NCBI RefSeq assembly: GCF_041321095.1
Contig: NZ_JBGGWE010000001.1
Location: forward strand, 310,001 to 374,000
Length of the DNA stretch: 64,000 nucleotides
From: Fibrella arboris
GTDB taxonomy: Bacteria > Bacteroidota > Bacteroidia > Cytophagales > Spirosomataceae
Direction: 5' to 3'
This document shows positions 51,586 through 59,341 of this stretch, piece after piece (the first letter of the stretch is position 1; every line of letters starts with the position of its first letter). The notes under the pieces are model-generated. The model saw nothing but the letters and a program-made list of their open reading frames with translations. It searched no databases and was not told where the DNA came from. Position numbers and translations under genes: made by a program.

Positions 51586-52302
51586 CTAGAAAATACTGGC
51601 TGTTATTCGCGGCACCTGGCTCTGGTGGGCTTCGGCAAACTGAATACGCTTCTGGCCCGAAATACGGCGGGCGTGGTTGGCACGGCGGGAGGCCAGTTCG
51701 GCGTAATAGTCCCGCAGGTACGTTTGCGCACCCATACAGGCCATCGCCGCCCGTTTTTTCTCCATCACCGAGGTTATGTCGATGAACGTATCGGGTATAA
51801 ATCCGCATAGTTCGGGCTGGTGTGGCTCGAATGAGTACCAGACGGGTGGATCAATGTTTTTAAACGCGCTCGGTACGCCCGCCCCCGACGACAGCAACCG
51901 GGCGCGCTGCACCGCCTGGAAGGCCAGCGGATGATCGGGATTGAATGGGTCTTTTTCGCTGTGCGTCAGCATAACCGTCGGTTCAAAATCGCCAATGAGG
52001 GTAGTGAGCTGTTCTACCCGCTCATCGGTCAAAAGCATAGGGTAATCGCCCCAATCCAGAAACCGGATGGGTGTTCCGAGAATGTCAGCGGCCTGCTGCG
52101 CCTGCTGATGGCGAATTACCTTCACGCTGTCGACGCTGCGGGTCGGGTCTTCTTTCCAGAGTTCGCCCGACTCGCCCCGCTCGCCATACGACAGGGCAAC
52201 GACTAACGTATCGGCTCCTTCTTCAAGCGCCTTGGCAATGGTGCCCGCTGCCCGCCAGACAAAATCGCCGGAGTGCGCACCGATAACGAGAAGTTTTTTC
52301 AT
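51586..52302 (-). CDS. galB: 4-oxalomesaconate hydratase, PIG-L/LmbE family
   Basis: A 238-residue protein from ATG 52302 (MKKLLVIGAHSGDFVWRAAG). The PIG-L zinc site is GAHSGDF in place of the usual AHPDD, and a second motif is MLTHSEKDPFNPDHPLAFQA with the HxxH-type ligands. GalB of P. putida is a PIG-L-type hydratase that adds water to 4-oxalomesaconate. Close likeness and the position between the dioxygenase and aldolase genes support this. A sugar deacetylase is the less likely alternative. Confidence 0.85.
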   Translation of the reverse strand: MKKLLVIGAHSGDFVWRAAGTIAKALEEGADTLVVALSYGERGESGELWKEDPTRSVDSVKVIRHQQAQQAADILGTPIRFLDWGDYPMLLTDERVEQLTTLIGDFEPTVMLTHSEKDPFNPDHPLAFQAVQRARLLSSGAGVPSAFKNIDPPVWYSFEPHQPELCGFIPDTFIDITSVMEKKRAAMACMGAQTYLRDYYAELASRRANHARRISGQKRIQFAEAHQSQVPRITASIF

Positions 52303-52350
52303 AAGTGGGAAAAGAGCGAATGGCGAAAAAGTGAAAGAGTGAGTGGCGAG

Positions 52351-52434
52351 AGAGTGAAAGAGTGAGAGGCGAGAGTGCGAATGGAAGTAGCGGGTACGTT
52401 CACCACGCGCGCTCTCGCCCTTCACTCTTTCGCC
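52351..52434. repeat. Long imperfect hairpin and short direct repeats before galB
   Basis: AGAGTGAAAGAGTGAGAGGC (from 52351) and CGCGCTCTCGCC with CTTCACTCTTTCGCC (52407-52434) form a long imperfect stem. Short tandem words (GAGTGAAAGAGTGA) lie just before it (52330-52365). The loop holds GGGTACGTTCACCAC, the reverse of the loop at 50824-50876. The 3' arm covers the last codons of the dioxygenase gene. Confidence 0.7.
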
Positions 52435-53420
52435 AGTTGCTCACCCGGCATTGGCGTGCCGTGGGTGTGAAAACTGGGGATGGTGGGCAGCCCCCACGCC
52501 TGGCCTTTTTTACGTTCTTCGAGGGTCCAGTATACCGTCTGGTAATCAGGGTCGGTGATGAGCCGGGCGGTGGTATTGGCAATCTCGACGCGGTTGCCGC
52601 CGGGTTCGTAGACATACAGAAAAAACGTTTGCTGGATGGTATGCTTGTGCGGCCCCGTTTCAATTTTGATGCCGTTTTCCAGGCAAATATCGGCCGCAAT
52701 CAGCACCTCCTCCCGGCTGTTGACCGCGTAGGTTACATGATGGAATCGCCCCTGTACCCCCAGATGATCGACCGTTACGGCCAGATCATACGATTTTGAA
52801 TTCACCATAAACCAGACCGCTTTCGGGTTCATATCGTCGAGATTATCAACGATGCTCTCCGACAGGATACCACCCAGCGTGTTTAATTGAAAATCGCGGA
52901 AAGCCCGCACATCGAAGGCAAACAGGTTGAGGTGATCGATCCGCCGGACGTTCATCCCGCGTCCCGGAAACCGGCTGGCCGTATTCTTCAACGCCGACTG
53001 GTCTGCGGGGCCGCATTGGTATTTCTCGGTCTCGAAATAAATCTCGGTCAGGTGACCATCGGGCGAACGATACAAATAGGCGGGGCCGTGGCCGAGGTCG
53101 CCGTCATGCCAGCCAATGCCTAAACCGGTAGCCTCAATGGCTGCCACCCGCCGGGCCAGGGCCTGGGGACTGCGGGCACGCCAGGCAAAATGGCGCATAC
53201 CGGCCTGTGGGCTGGCCGTTAGCTTCAAGGTATGATGCTCATAGTCGTCGTAGGCCCGCAGATAGACCGAATCGCCCGCTGTGGCGGTGATCGACATGCC
53301 CATAATGTCTGTGAAAAAACGGGTGCTGTCGTCGAGTTTTGGCGTCAGCACCTCAACGTGGGCCAGATGGGCCAGATCCCAGATGGTGTTGCGGGTGTTA
53401 TCGTCGGTAGGTACGTTCAT
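52422..53420 (-). CDS. VOC-fold extradiol dioxygenase, probable ring-cleavage enzyme for gallate
   Basis: A 332-residue two-domain glyoxalase/VOC protein from ATG 53420. The N-domain is about 15-135 (LAHLAHVEVLTPKLDD). The C-domain is about 155-300, with the three ferrous-iron ligands of type I extradiol dioxygenases in order: RIDHLNLF (H163), GRFHHVTYAV (H227/H228) and NRVEIANT (E279). Such enzymes open catecholic rings next to the hydroxyls. All other enzymes of the operon fit 4-oxalomesaconate metabolism, so gallate 4,5-cleavage is the natural role, although known gallate dioxygenases belong to the LigAB-type fold. Its ATG overlaps the transporter stop (ATGA). Confidence 0.8.
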   Translation of the reverse strand: MNVPTDDNTRNTIWDLAHLAHVEVLTPKLDDSTRFFTDIMGMSITATAGDSVYLRAYDDYEHHTLKLTASPQAGMRHFAWRARSPQALARRVAAIEATGLGIGWHDGDLGHGPAYLYRSPDGHLTEIYFETEKYQCGPADQSALKNTASRFPGRGMNVRRIDHLNLFAFDVRAFRDFQLNTLGGILSESIVDNLDDMNPKAVWFMVNSKSYDLAVTVDHLGVQGRFHHVTYAVNSREEVLIAADICLENGIKIETGPHKHTIQQTFFLYVYEPGGNRVEIANTTARLITDPDYQTVYWTLEERKKGQAWGLPTIPSFHTHGTPMPGEQLAKE

Positions 53421-54712
53421 GATGGGTCGGCTACGCGAATGAGTAGGGTAGTCATACCGGCGATGAAGGCCGGTATGGCAAACGCCATGAAATTGGCAGA
53501 CAGGCTCCAGCCCAGGCCAATCAGCAGTCCGCCAACGATGGGGCCCACCACTGCGCCAATGCGCCCTGCCCCCACGGCCCAGCCCACCCCCGTTGCCCGA
53601 ATACGGGTTGGGTATAATTTGGCCGCTAATGAGTACATGCCCACAAAACCGCCCTGGATGCCGAAGCCGATTAACCCAACCAACACCAGGACCCATACCG
53701 ACCCGCTCACGAACCCAAATGCCACCATTAGCGCAGCAGTGGCCATCAGGAATCCACAGATGACGCGTTGCAAACCCAGTTGGGCCGACAGATACCCCTG
53801 TGTGAGTATCCCGAAAAAGGCACCCAGGTTGAATACCGTGCCAGCGTAGATAGCCAGATTCATCGCCAGACCCGCGTTAGACGCCAGTTTGGGAATCCAC
53901 ATGATCAGGAAATAAAGCGTCGCAAACGACATAAAGAGGGCCACCCAGAGCAGCAGAGTGGCCACGCGCCGGTTGGCACCAACCAATTCGGTCACCGACG
54001 CCTTTACCGCAACCGTTTGTAACGCAGGAAGCTCGGTCAGTGGAGTGCGCTGCATGCGTACCAACAACGCATTGGCTCGTTCCAGCGCCGACGCCGAGCG
54101 GGATTTGAGCAGAAAGTCGAGCGATTCGGCCAGGAAAAAATAAATGATGGGTAGCGTGAGGAGGGTGGTCGCTCCCGCCACGCCAAACATAGCCTGCCAG
54201 CCGTAGGCTGGAATGATCCGAGCCGCTACCATACCCGACAGCACCGCCCCGATGGGGTAGCCTGCCATGACTAAACTGACCCAGAAGTCTTTGGTACGGG
54301 CGGGGGCATATTCGGCCGTCAGCGTGGCCGTACTGGCCAGCATGCTACCGATACCCAGCCCACTGATAAACCGGGCCAGAATGAGCATCATGACCGACGA
54401 GGCATACATAGTAGCCAGCACACAGCTGCCCATCAGCACCGCCGAAAGCAAGATCATCTGGCGGCGGCCAATGGTATCGGCTTTCGCGGCCAGAAACATG
54501 GCTCCTACCGCCATGCCCAGCAAGCCTGTGCTGAATACCAGACCGAGGTCGGCAGGTGATACGCCCCATGCTTTTGCAATGGCCGGGGCCGTGTATGAGA
54601 TAACCATCACGTCCATGCCATCGAGCACATTCATCAGAAAGCAAACCAGAATGCTCGATACCTGAAGGCCCGACAGGCGGGTGGGTCCGGTGGCAGGGAG
54701 TGCAGTGATCAT
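53417..54712 (-). CDS. MFS aromatic acid:H+ symporter (AAHS type)
   Basis: A 431-residue protein with 12 hydrophobic helices. The AAHS signature LDGMDVMVISYTAPAIAKAW appears in the first helix, then KADTIGRRQMILLSAVL in loop 2-3. It resembles PcaK, GalT and other aromatic acid carriers. It starts 4 nt inside the tannase stop and ends 4 nt inside the dioxygenase start, so the three are coupled. It is the probable gallate importer in the inner membrane. Confidence 0.9.
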   Translation of the reverse strand: MITALPATGPTRLSGLQVSSILVCFLMNVLDGMDVMVISYTAPAIAKAWGVSPADLGLVFSTGLLGMAVGAMFLAAKADTIGRRQMILLSAVLMGSCVLATMYASSVMMLILARFISGLGIGSMLASTATLTAEYAPARTKDFWVSLVMAGYPIGAVLSGMVAARIIPAYGWQAMFGVAGATTLLTLPIIYFFLAESLDFLLKSRSASALERANALLVRMQRTPLTELPALQTVAVKASVTELVGANRRVATLLLWVALFMSFATLYFLIMWIPKLASNAGLAMNLAIYAGTVFNLGAFFGILTQGYLSAQLGLQRVICGFLMATAALMVAFGFVSGSVWVLVLVGLIGFGIQGGFVGMYSLAAKLYPTRIRATGVGWAVGAGRIGAVVGPIVGGLLIGLGWSLSANFMAFAIPAFIAGMTTLLIRVADPS

Positions 54713-56172
54713 TTTTTGGCAGCGTTAACTACGTTATCAATCCAGGCAAACAGCTCATTAAGGTCATAATCACCGCTGTGCCCCCGATTCCAGGGTAAAG
54801 CAAAGTTTACGTTATAGCCCTTGTTGACCAGCTTCGTGTACAGGTTTATGGGTACCTGAAAGCCCGTGTCCCGGTCCAGCGCACCGTGGCGCAGGTACCA
54901 GTTTTTTGTCGTGACGGCCTTGGCATCGCCAATAAAATTCATCGGATTCAGCAGATAGACCCGGTCTCTGATCGCTTTGTCGACGGTGGCCGACGGGTTA
55001 CCGGTTGCCTTTTGCAAGCTAAAGTCAGTGTAGTTCACGGCGCTACTTGCCTGGGTACCAAAAAGCTGGTTTTCAGGGGTTAGGTCGGGACCGAGCGTAC
55101 CCATTTTATCAAAGGCCGGTGGTGACTTGAGCGGGGTTTTGCCGACGATATACGGCAGGTACGTGTCGAGATCGATATCCGTGACAAACTCGCCCGGCGA
55201 CCCGCGAAAACCCGTGTTCAGTTTCACGCCCGTACTGGCTGGCATGTCCATTGCCGCATCCCGTGCTTTCTGCGCCGACCTGATCAGGAATGTCTTCAGG
55301 TAAGCCCGATACGTCTCGGCGGTCAGTGGCGCCCCGTCAGGCAGGTTGAGGGCAAGGCTACGTTGGTAGGCCGGATACTGAGCCGCCAGCTCACCGGAGA
55401 TTGCCGCCTGCGCCGGCGACAGGGCGCGCGTGCCCTGGTTGGTGCCGCTGTATAACCACTCGTAGATCATGTCGGCGTGGTCCAGGTCGATGATCGGGCA
55501 GAACGTAACGGCGGCAAAAACATCGTCGCGGGCATTGGCCGCCCCCAGCGCTTTCAGATACGGTTCATAGGCCGGGTGATTGCCCGTGGCGCCCAACAGC
55601 GCCGACATGGCCCCGCCAGCACTGGTACCGTCGGTAATGATCCGCTCGGCACTCCCCGCCATAACAGCGTCATTATGGCGTAAATACCGAATGGCCGCTT
55701 TGAGGTCGACGATACCGGCCGGCGCTTTGCCACTGAAGGCGGTTGTCCCATCGGGTTTAGTCAATTTGGCGTTCCAGCCCCGCGAACCGGGTATCACCAC
55801 CACGTAGCCTTCCTGCAACGCCCTGCCCGACGCGTCGGTGCCAACTGGTGCCTGGGCTTTGGCCGAGAAATAGCCGCCCACGTAGGTACGTAGGAGAATC
55901 GGCGTTTTGCGGCTGTTCGTATAGGCCGACTCTGGTACGTACACATTCAGGTACTGGTAGGCCGAGTCGGCTACGTTGGCCACGTAATAGATGGTCTCGT
56001 AGGCCCTGTATTTTACCGTTTTCCCATCCGGAAAGCTAAGTGTGCGCTCGTCGGACTTCCGGTTCGGATTAAACGCCAGGGGATCGGCAGCCCTGGTAAA
56101 TAATGGCGATGCCGATGCATACCCGGTCAGCAGCAGGGAAACGATTACCGAAATGCTCATCAATTGCTTCAT
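54709..56172 (-). CDS. Tannase, subtype B (galloyl ester hydrolase), secreted
   Basis: A 487-residue protein from ATG 56172, with a signal peptide (MSISVIVSLLLTGYASA). The body follows the subtype-B tannase of Lactobacillus plantarum closely: KTVKYRAYETIYYVANVADS, GKAPAGIVDLKAAIRYLRHN, TDGTSAGGAMSALLGATGNH (Ser184), RHGALDRDTG (Asp433) and RGHSGDYDLNELFAWID (His465). The Asp-His spacing (32) equals that of the known triad as I recall it (Asp419, His451). It frees gallate from galloyl esters. First gene of the operon, overlapping the transporter by 4 nt, and divergent from an AraC regulator. Confidence 0.9.
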   Translation of the reverse strand: MKQLMSISVIVSLLLTGYASASPLFTRAADPLAFNPNRKSDERTLSFPDGKTVKYRAYETIYYVANVADSAYQYLNVYVPESAYTNSRKTPILLRTYVGGYFSAKAQAPVGTDASGRALQEGYVVVIPGSRGWNAKLTKPDGTTAFSGKAPAGIVDLKAAIRYLRHNDAVMAGSAERIITDGTSAGGAMSALLGATGNHPAYEPYLKALGAANARDDVFAAVTFCPIIDLDHADMIYEWLYSGTNQGTRALSPAQAAISGELAAQYPAYQRSLALNLPDGAPLTAETYRAYLKTFLIRSAQKARDAAMDMPASTGVKLNTGFRGSPGEFVTDIDLDTYLPYIVGKTPLKSPPAFDKMGTLGPDLTPENQLFGTQASSAVNYTDFSLQKATGNPSATVDKAIRDRVYLLNPMNFIGDAKAVTTKNWYLRHGALDRDTGFQVPINLYTKLVNKGYNVNFALPWNRGHSGDYDLNELFAWIDNVVNAAKK

Positions 56173-56500
56173 CAATATACTGCCGTTAGGTACGAGCCAA
56201 CCCCTTTTTCGGTACCGGAGATGGCGTGACAAAGGTATCTGTCGCGGCCAACCGGGCGCCGAAACACTTCGGCCTTTTATGGAAACAAATCGAACATCAG
56301 CGCCGCCGAATCTATGGCCCGTCGAACAAACCAGGGCCTGAAACGGGTTGGTGGTTGACTGACAAGCTAGGCGCTGGTTAACTTATCCCTGCATTTCGCC
56401 CGATAAATAGTGATAAACCTGGCTATTATTTGCTTTTTTAGCGCAACGCAAGGCTAGTCATTGACCACCTGGCGTTGGACACAAACTAAACCTGTACCCT
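56173..56500. promoter_or_regulatory. Divergent promoter region between tannase operon and AraC regulator
   Basis: About 330 bp. On the minus strand TACCTTTG (56230-56237) fits the Bacteroidota -7 element, about 58 nt before the tannase ATG; no good -33 element was found. Toward the regulator, TATTATTTGC at about 56424 is a weak match. Short inverted words (GCCGAAACACTTCGGC at about 56259) could bind a regulator. The assignment is tentative. Confidence 0.4.
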
Positions 56501-57394
56501 GTGCACCGTATCACGCAGTACGACGGTCTTTACGGTGAGGCGAGTAGCGAAACCGCCGATCGCCAGCCCACGGCTGACTATGTATTTTCTGAGTTGCTGG
56601 AAACCCGAAGCCAACGGTTCGACTGGGTTATTCAGCCACACATTCACGCCCGCTTATTTCAGGTCTTTTTCATAGAGAACGGACAATTCAACTTTCAGGA
56701 CGCTACCGGCGCCCGCGAGCTTACCGGGCCATGTCTGTTACTGATCCCTCCTACCGCCCTACATGGTTTCGTGTACCAGGCCGAAGCGAATGGCCGGATT
56801 CTGACCCTGTCTGATGCGCTGGTTGATGCCCTGTTTCCGGCCAACTCGCCCCTGACCGCCATGCTGGGTACGTTGCAATGCATCACCAGTTTTCAGGAAC
56901 CGAACGCCGCCGGGCGGATCAACGAGTTGATGGCGACCATCGACGATGAGGTGTTTGACGATCAACCCGAAAAGCGCCTGATGCTGCACGTGTGTCTGCA
57001 ACAGCTTTTTCTGGTTGTCTACCGGCACTGGCAACAAAACGAAGAACCGGGAACGGGCGTCAATAACCTGTCGCTTCAGTATTTCCGCAAATTTCAGCAG
57101 CGCGTTCGGCAGGCGGGCACGTCGCGAAGCATTGCGCAGCTGGCCGATGAGCTGGCCATTACGCCCGTACACCTGAACCGCATCTGCCAGTCGGTGGCCG
57201 GCAAATCGGCCAGCCAACTGGTGCAGGCCCACCTGCTCGACGAAGCCCGCAAGTACCTCACCTATACTACTTATTCGGTGTCGGAGATCGCCTACCTGCT
57301 TCACTTCGAGTACCCCAATTATTTTGCCCGGTTTTTCAGGAAACACACGGGCCTATCGCCTTCCGAATTCCGGGAAGCACACCAGCGCCGGTGA
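56501..57394 (+). CDS. AraC family regulator of the PobR type
   Basis: The protein has 297 residues and starts at GTG 56501. The N-terminal cupin shows VIQPHIHARLFQVFFIENG and LLIPPTALHGFVYQAEANG, and the C-terminal HTH has LAITPVHLNRICQSVAGKSA and ISEIAYLLHFEYPNYFARFFR-type sequence. This arrangement is typical of PobR-like activators for aromatic acid genes. It is divergent from the tannase operon and upstream of the esterase gene, so it probably senses gallate or another phenolic acid and controls both sides. Confidence 0.88.
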   Translation: MHRITQYDGLYGEASSETADRQPTADYVFSELLETRSQRFDWVIQPHIHARLFQVFFIENGQFNFQDATGARELTGPCLLLIPPTALHGFVYQAEANGRILTLSDALVDALFPANSPLTAMLGTLQCITSFQEPNAAGRINELMATIDDEVFDDQPEKRLMLHVCLQQLFLVVYRHWQQNEEPGTGVNNLSLQYFRKFQQRVRQAGTSRSIAQLADELAITPVHLNRICQSVAGKSASQLVQAHLLDEARKYLTYTTYSVSEIAYLLHFEYPNYFARFFRKHTGLSPSEFREAHQRR

Positions 57395-57602
57395 GTGCCC
57401 GCGGCAGTGGGCATAAGCGTGTGGCAGCACACGTGCGCTTGCTGTAGGTTGCCCACTCAACGGGCGGTTAAAACTGGCCCTGCCACTAGTAAAATAAACC
57501 GCAGCGCCCCTTATAGAATCAGCTCATCCGGCAGAAGGGTATGCCCGTCTTTCGCGGATAGTCTGCTCAGTATCATCCCTTTCCCCTCATCAAAAATTTA
57601 CC

Positions 57603-59264
57603 ATGAAATCGTCAAGACGTAATTTTTTACAGTCGCTGGGCGTGGGCGCTGCCAGCCTGGGTGTTACGCAGCCAGTCGTTGCTGCTGCGGGGGTAGTGCC
57701 GCCCAAAAAAGTGAAGGCCGTCGGCGATGATCAGGTTTTGTTTGTCGGAGACAACATCGCCCTTGCCAACACGCAATACGGCAAGGTCCGGGGCTTTATC
57801 CTACGGGGCATCACCCAGTTTCTGGGCATTCCCTACGGAGCCGATACGGCCGGGAAGAACCGGTTTATGCCACCACAAAAACCAACGGCCTGGACCGATA
57901 TCCGGCCGGCACTGTGGTGGGGAAACTCGGCGCCACAAATCATGGAAAAGCGCTACGCTAACCCTTATGCCTCGTTTGTGGACCACTGGAACTACGACGA
58001 CGTATCGGAAGACTGCCTGAAACTGAACGTATGGACGCCCGCCATCGACACGCAGAAACGGCCAGTGGTGGTCTGGTTGCACGGCGGCGGATTCACCAAC
58101 GGCAACGGCATTGAACAGGACGGCTACCACGGCGAAAACCTGTCGCGCCTCGGCAATGTCGTTTTCTGCTCCATTAATCACCGGCTCGGGCCGCTCGGCT
58201 ACAGCGACCTTAAAGCGGCCGGCGGCCATGCGGCTTCCGGCAACGTGGGCAATCTGGACATGGTGGCGGCGCTCGAATGGGTTAAAAACAACATCGCCGG
58301 TTTCGGTGGTGATCCCAACAACGTAACCATTATTGGGCAGTCGGGTGGCGGGGCCAAAGTCACTACGCTGATGAATATGCCCGCCGCCAAAGGACTGTTC
58401 CACAAGGCGGTGGCTCTGAGCGGCAGTTCGCTGGCTGGCACCAAAAAAGAGTACGCCGAAAAGCTGGGCCTGGCCATCATGGACGAGGCTGGCCTGAAAG
58501 CGGGCGAGATCGATAAACTCCAGCAGATTCCGTGGCGGCAGTATATCGATATGGCCAACCGGGCCGTCGATAAAATGGCCGACGAAGCTAAACGGATGAA
58601 CATTCAGCGGGGGGGCTTCTCCCCTGTCGCCGACGGAACGTACCTGAACGAAGGGGCCTTTTTCGCCGACCCCGCTCATTTCTCGGCCAGCATCCCATTG
58701 CTGATTTGTACTACGTTCCACGAGATGAACCCCGACCGCACAGAAGCCAGCCTGGAAAGCATTTCGCTGGCCGAAGTGAAAGAAAAGATCAGGCCGCGTT
58801 TTGGTGATAAGGCAGGCGAGATCGTGGATGCTTACGCAAAAAACTTCCCGAAGGCGCGCCCCATCGAACTTTGGGCGTTGATCGTTTCTAACCGGAAGAA
58901 TGCCATTGCCGCTGCCGACGCGAAAGCTGCCCAGCAAAAAGCGCCCGTTTATGTGGCCTGGTTTGGCTGGCAACCCCCGCTCTTCGATGGCCGGATGCGT
59001 GCCTTCCACTGCGATGATATCTGTTTCTGGTTCTACAACACCGATCTGATGCTGACCCATACCGGTGGTGGCAAACGGCCACGTGCGCTGTCGGAAAAAA
59101 TGGCCGGGTCGTTCCTTAATTTTGTGAAGACGGGCAATCCCAACGGGGGCGGTTTACCCAACTGGAAACCGTACACCGCTCAAAACGGCGAGACCATGAT
59201 CCTGGACGATACCTCCGCGCTGGTCAACGACCCCGACCGTGAAGCCCGGAAAACCCTGGCGTAA
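57603..59264 (+). CDS. Type-B carboxylesterase with Tat signal
   Basis: A 553-residue protein. The N-terminus SSRRNFLQSLGVGAASLGVT is a twin-arginine signal. The alpha/beta hydrolase body has RPVVVWLHGGGFTNGNGIEQ (oxyanion hole), FGGDPNNVTIIGQSGGGAKV (nucleophile Ser) and AFHCDDICFWFYNTD (His). Members of this family hydrolyse esters, including feruloyl and other aromatic esters. It lies beside the tannase cluster downstream of the AraC gene, so it may open other phenolic esters, depsides or methyl gallate. Folding before export (Tat) suggests a cofactor or early disulfide. Confidence 0.88.
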   Translation: MKSSRRNFLQSLGVGAASLGVTQPVVAAAGVVPPKKVKAVGDDQVLFVGDNIALANTQYGKVRGFILRGITQFLGIPYGADTAGKNRFMPPQKPTAWTDIRPALWWGNSAPQIMEKRYANPYASFVDHWNYDDVSEDCLKLNVWTPAIDTQKRPVVVWLHGGGFTNGNGIEQDGYHGENLSRLGNVVFCSINHRLGPLGYSDLKAAGGHAASGNVGNLDMVAALEWVKNNIAGFGGDPNNVTIIGQSGGGAKVTTLMNMPAAKGLFHKAVALSGSSLAGTKKEYAEKLGLAIMDEAGLKAGEIDKLQQIPWRQYIDMANRAVDKMADEAKRMNIQRGGFSPVADGTYLNEGAFFADPAHFSASIPLLICTTFHEMNPDRTEASLESISLAEVKEKIRPRFGDKAGEIVDAYAKNFPKARPIELWALIVSNRKNAIAAADAKAAQQKAPVYVAWFGWQPPLFDGRMRAFHCDDICFWFYNTDLMLTHTGGGKRPRALSEKMAGSFLNFVKTGNPNGGGLPNWKPYTAQNGETMILDDTSALVNDPDREARKTLA

Positions 59265-59291
59265 AGGATTGGTTAGACCAAAGTAAGGTAG

Positions 59292-59331
59292 CTTTCACGC
59301 ATGGCTGACACGCGTCAGCCATGCGTGAAAG
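59292..59331. terminator. Perfect 18-bp stem between convergent genes
   Basis: CTTTCACGCATGGCTGAC (59292-59309) and its exact complement (59314-59331) with a 4-nt loop ACGC. It lies between the esterase and HupE stops and is a likely bidirectional terminator. Confidence 0.85.
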
Positions 59332-59341
59332 TAGCACCGCG

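Noticed and set aside
52320..52375. CRISPR-like short repeats
   Set aside because: The GAGTGAAAGAGTGA words are contiguous and purine-rich without spacers; a simple-sequence repeat near a hairpin.
57801..59060. Minus-strand open frame of 419 codons within the esterase gene
   Set aside because: Shadow of the carboxylesterase; it has no start context or domain.
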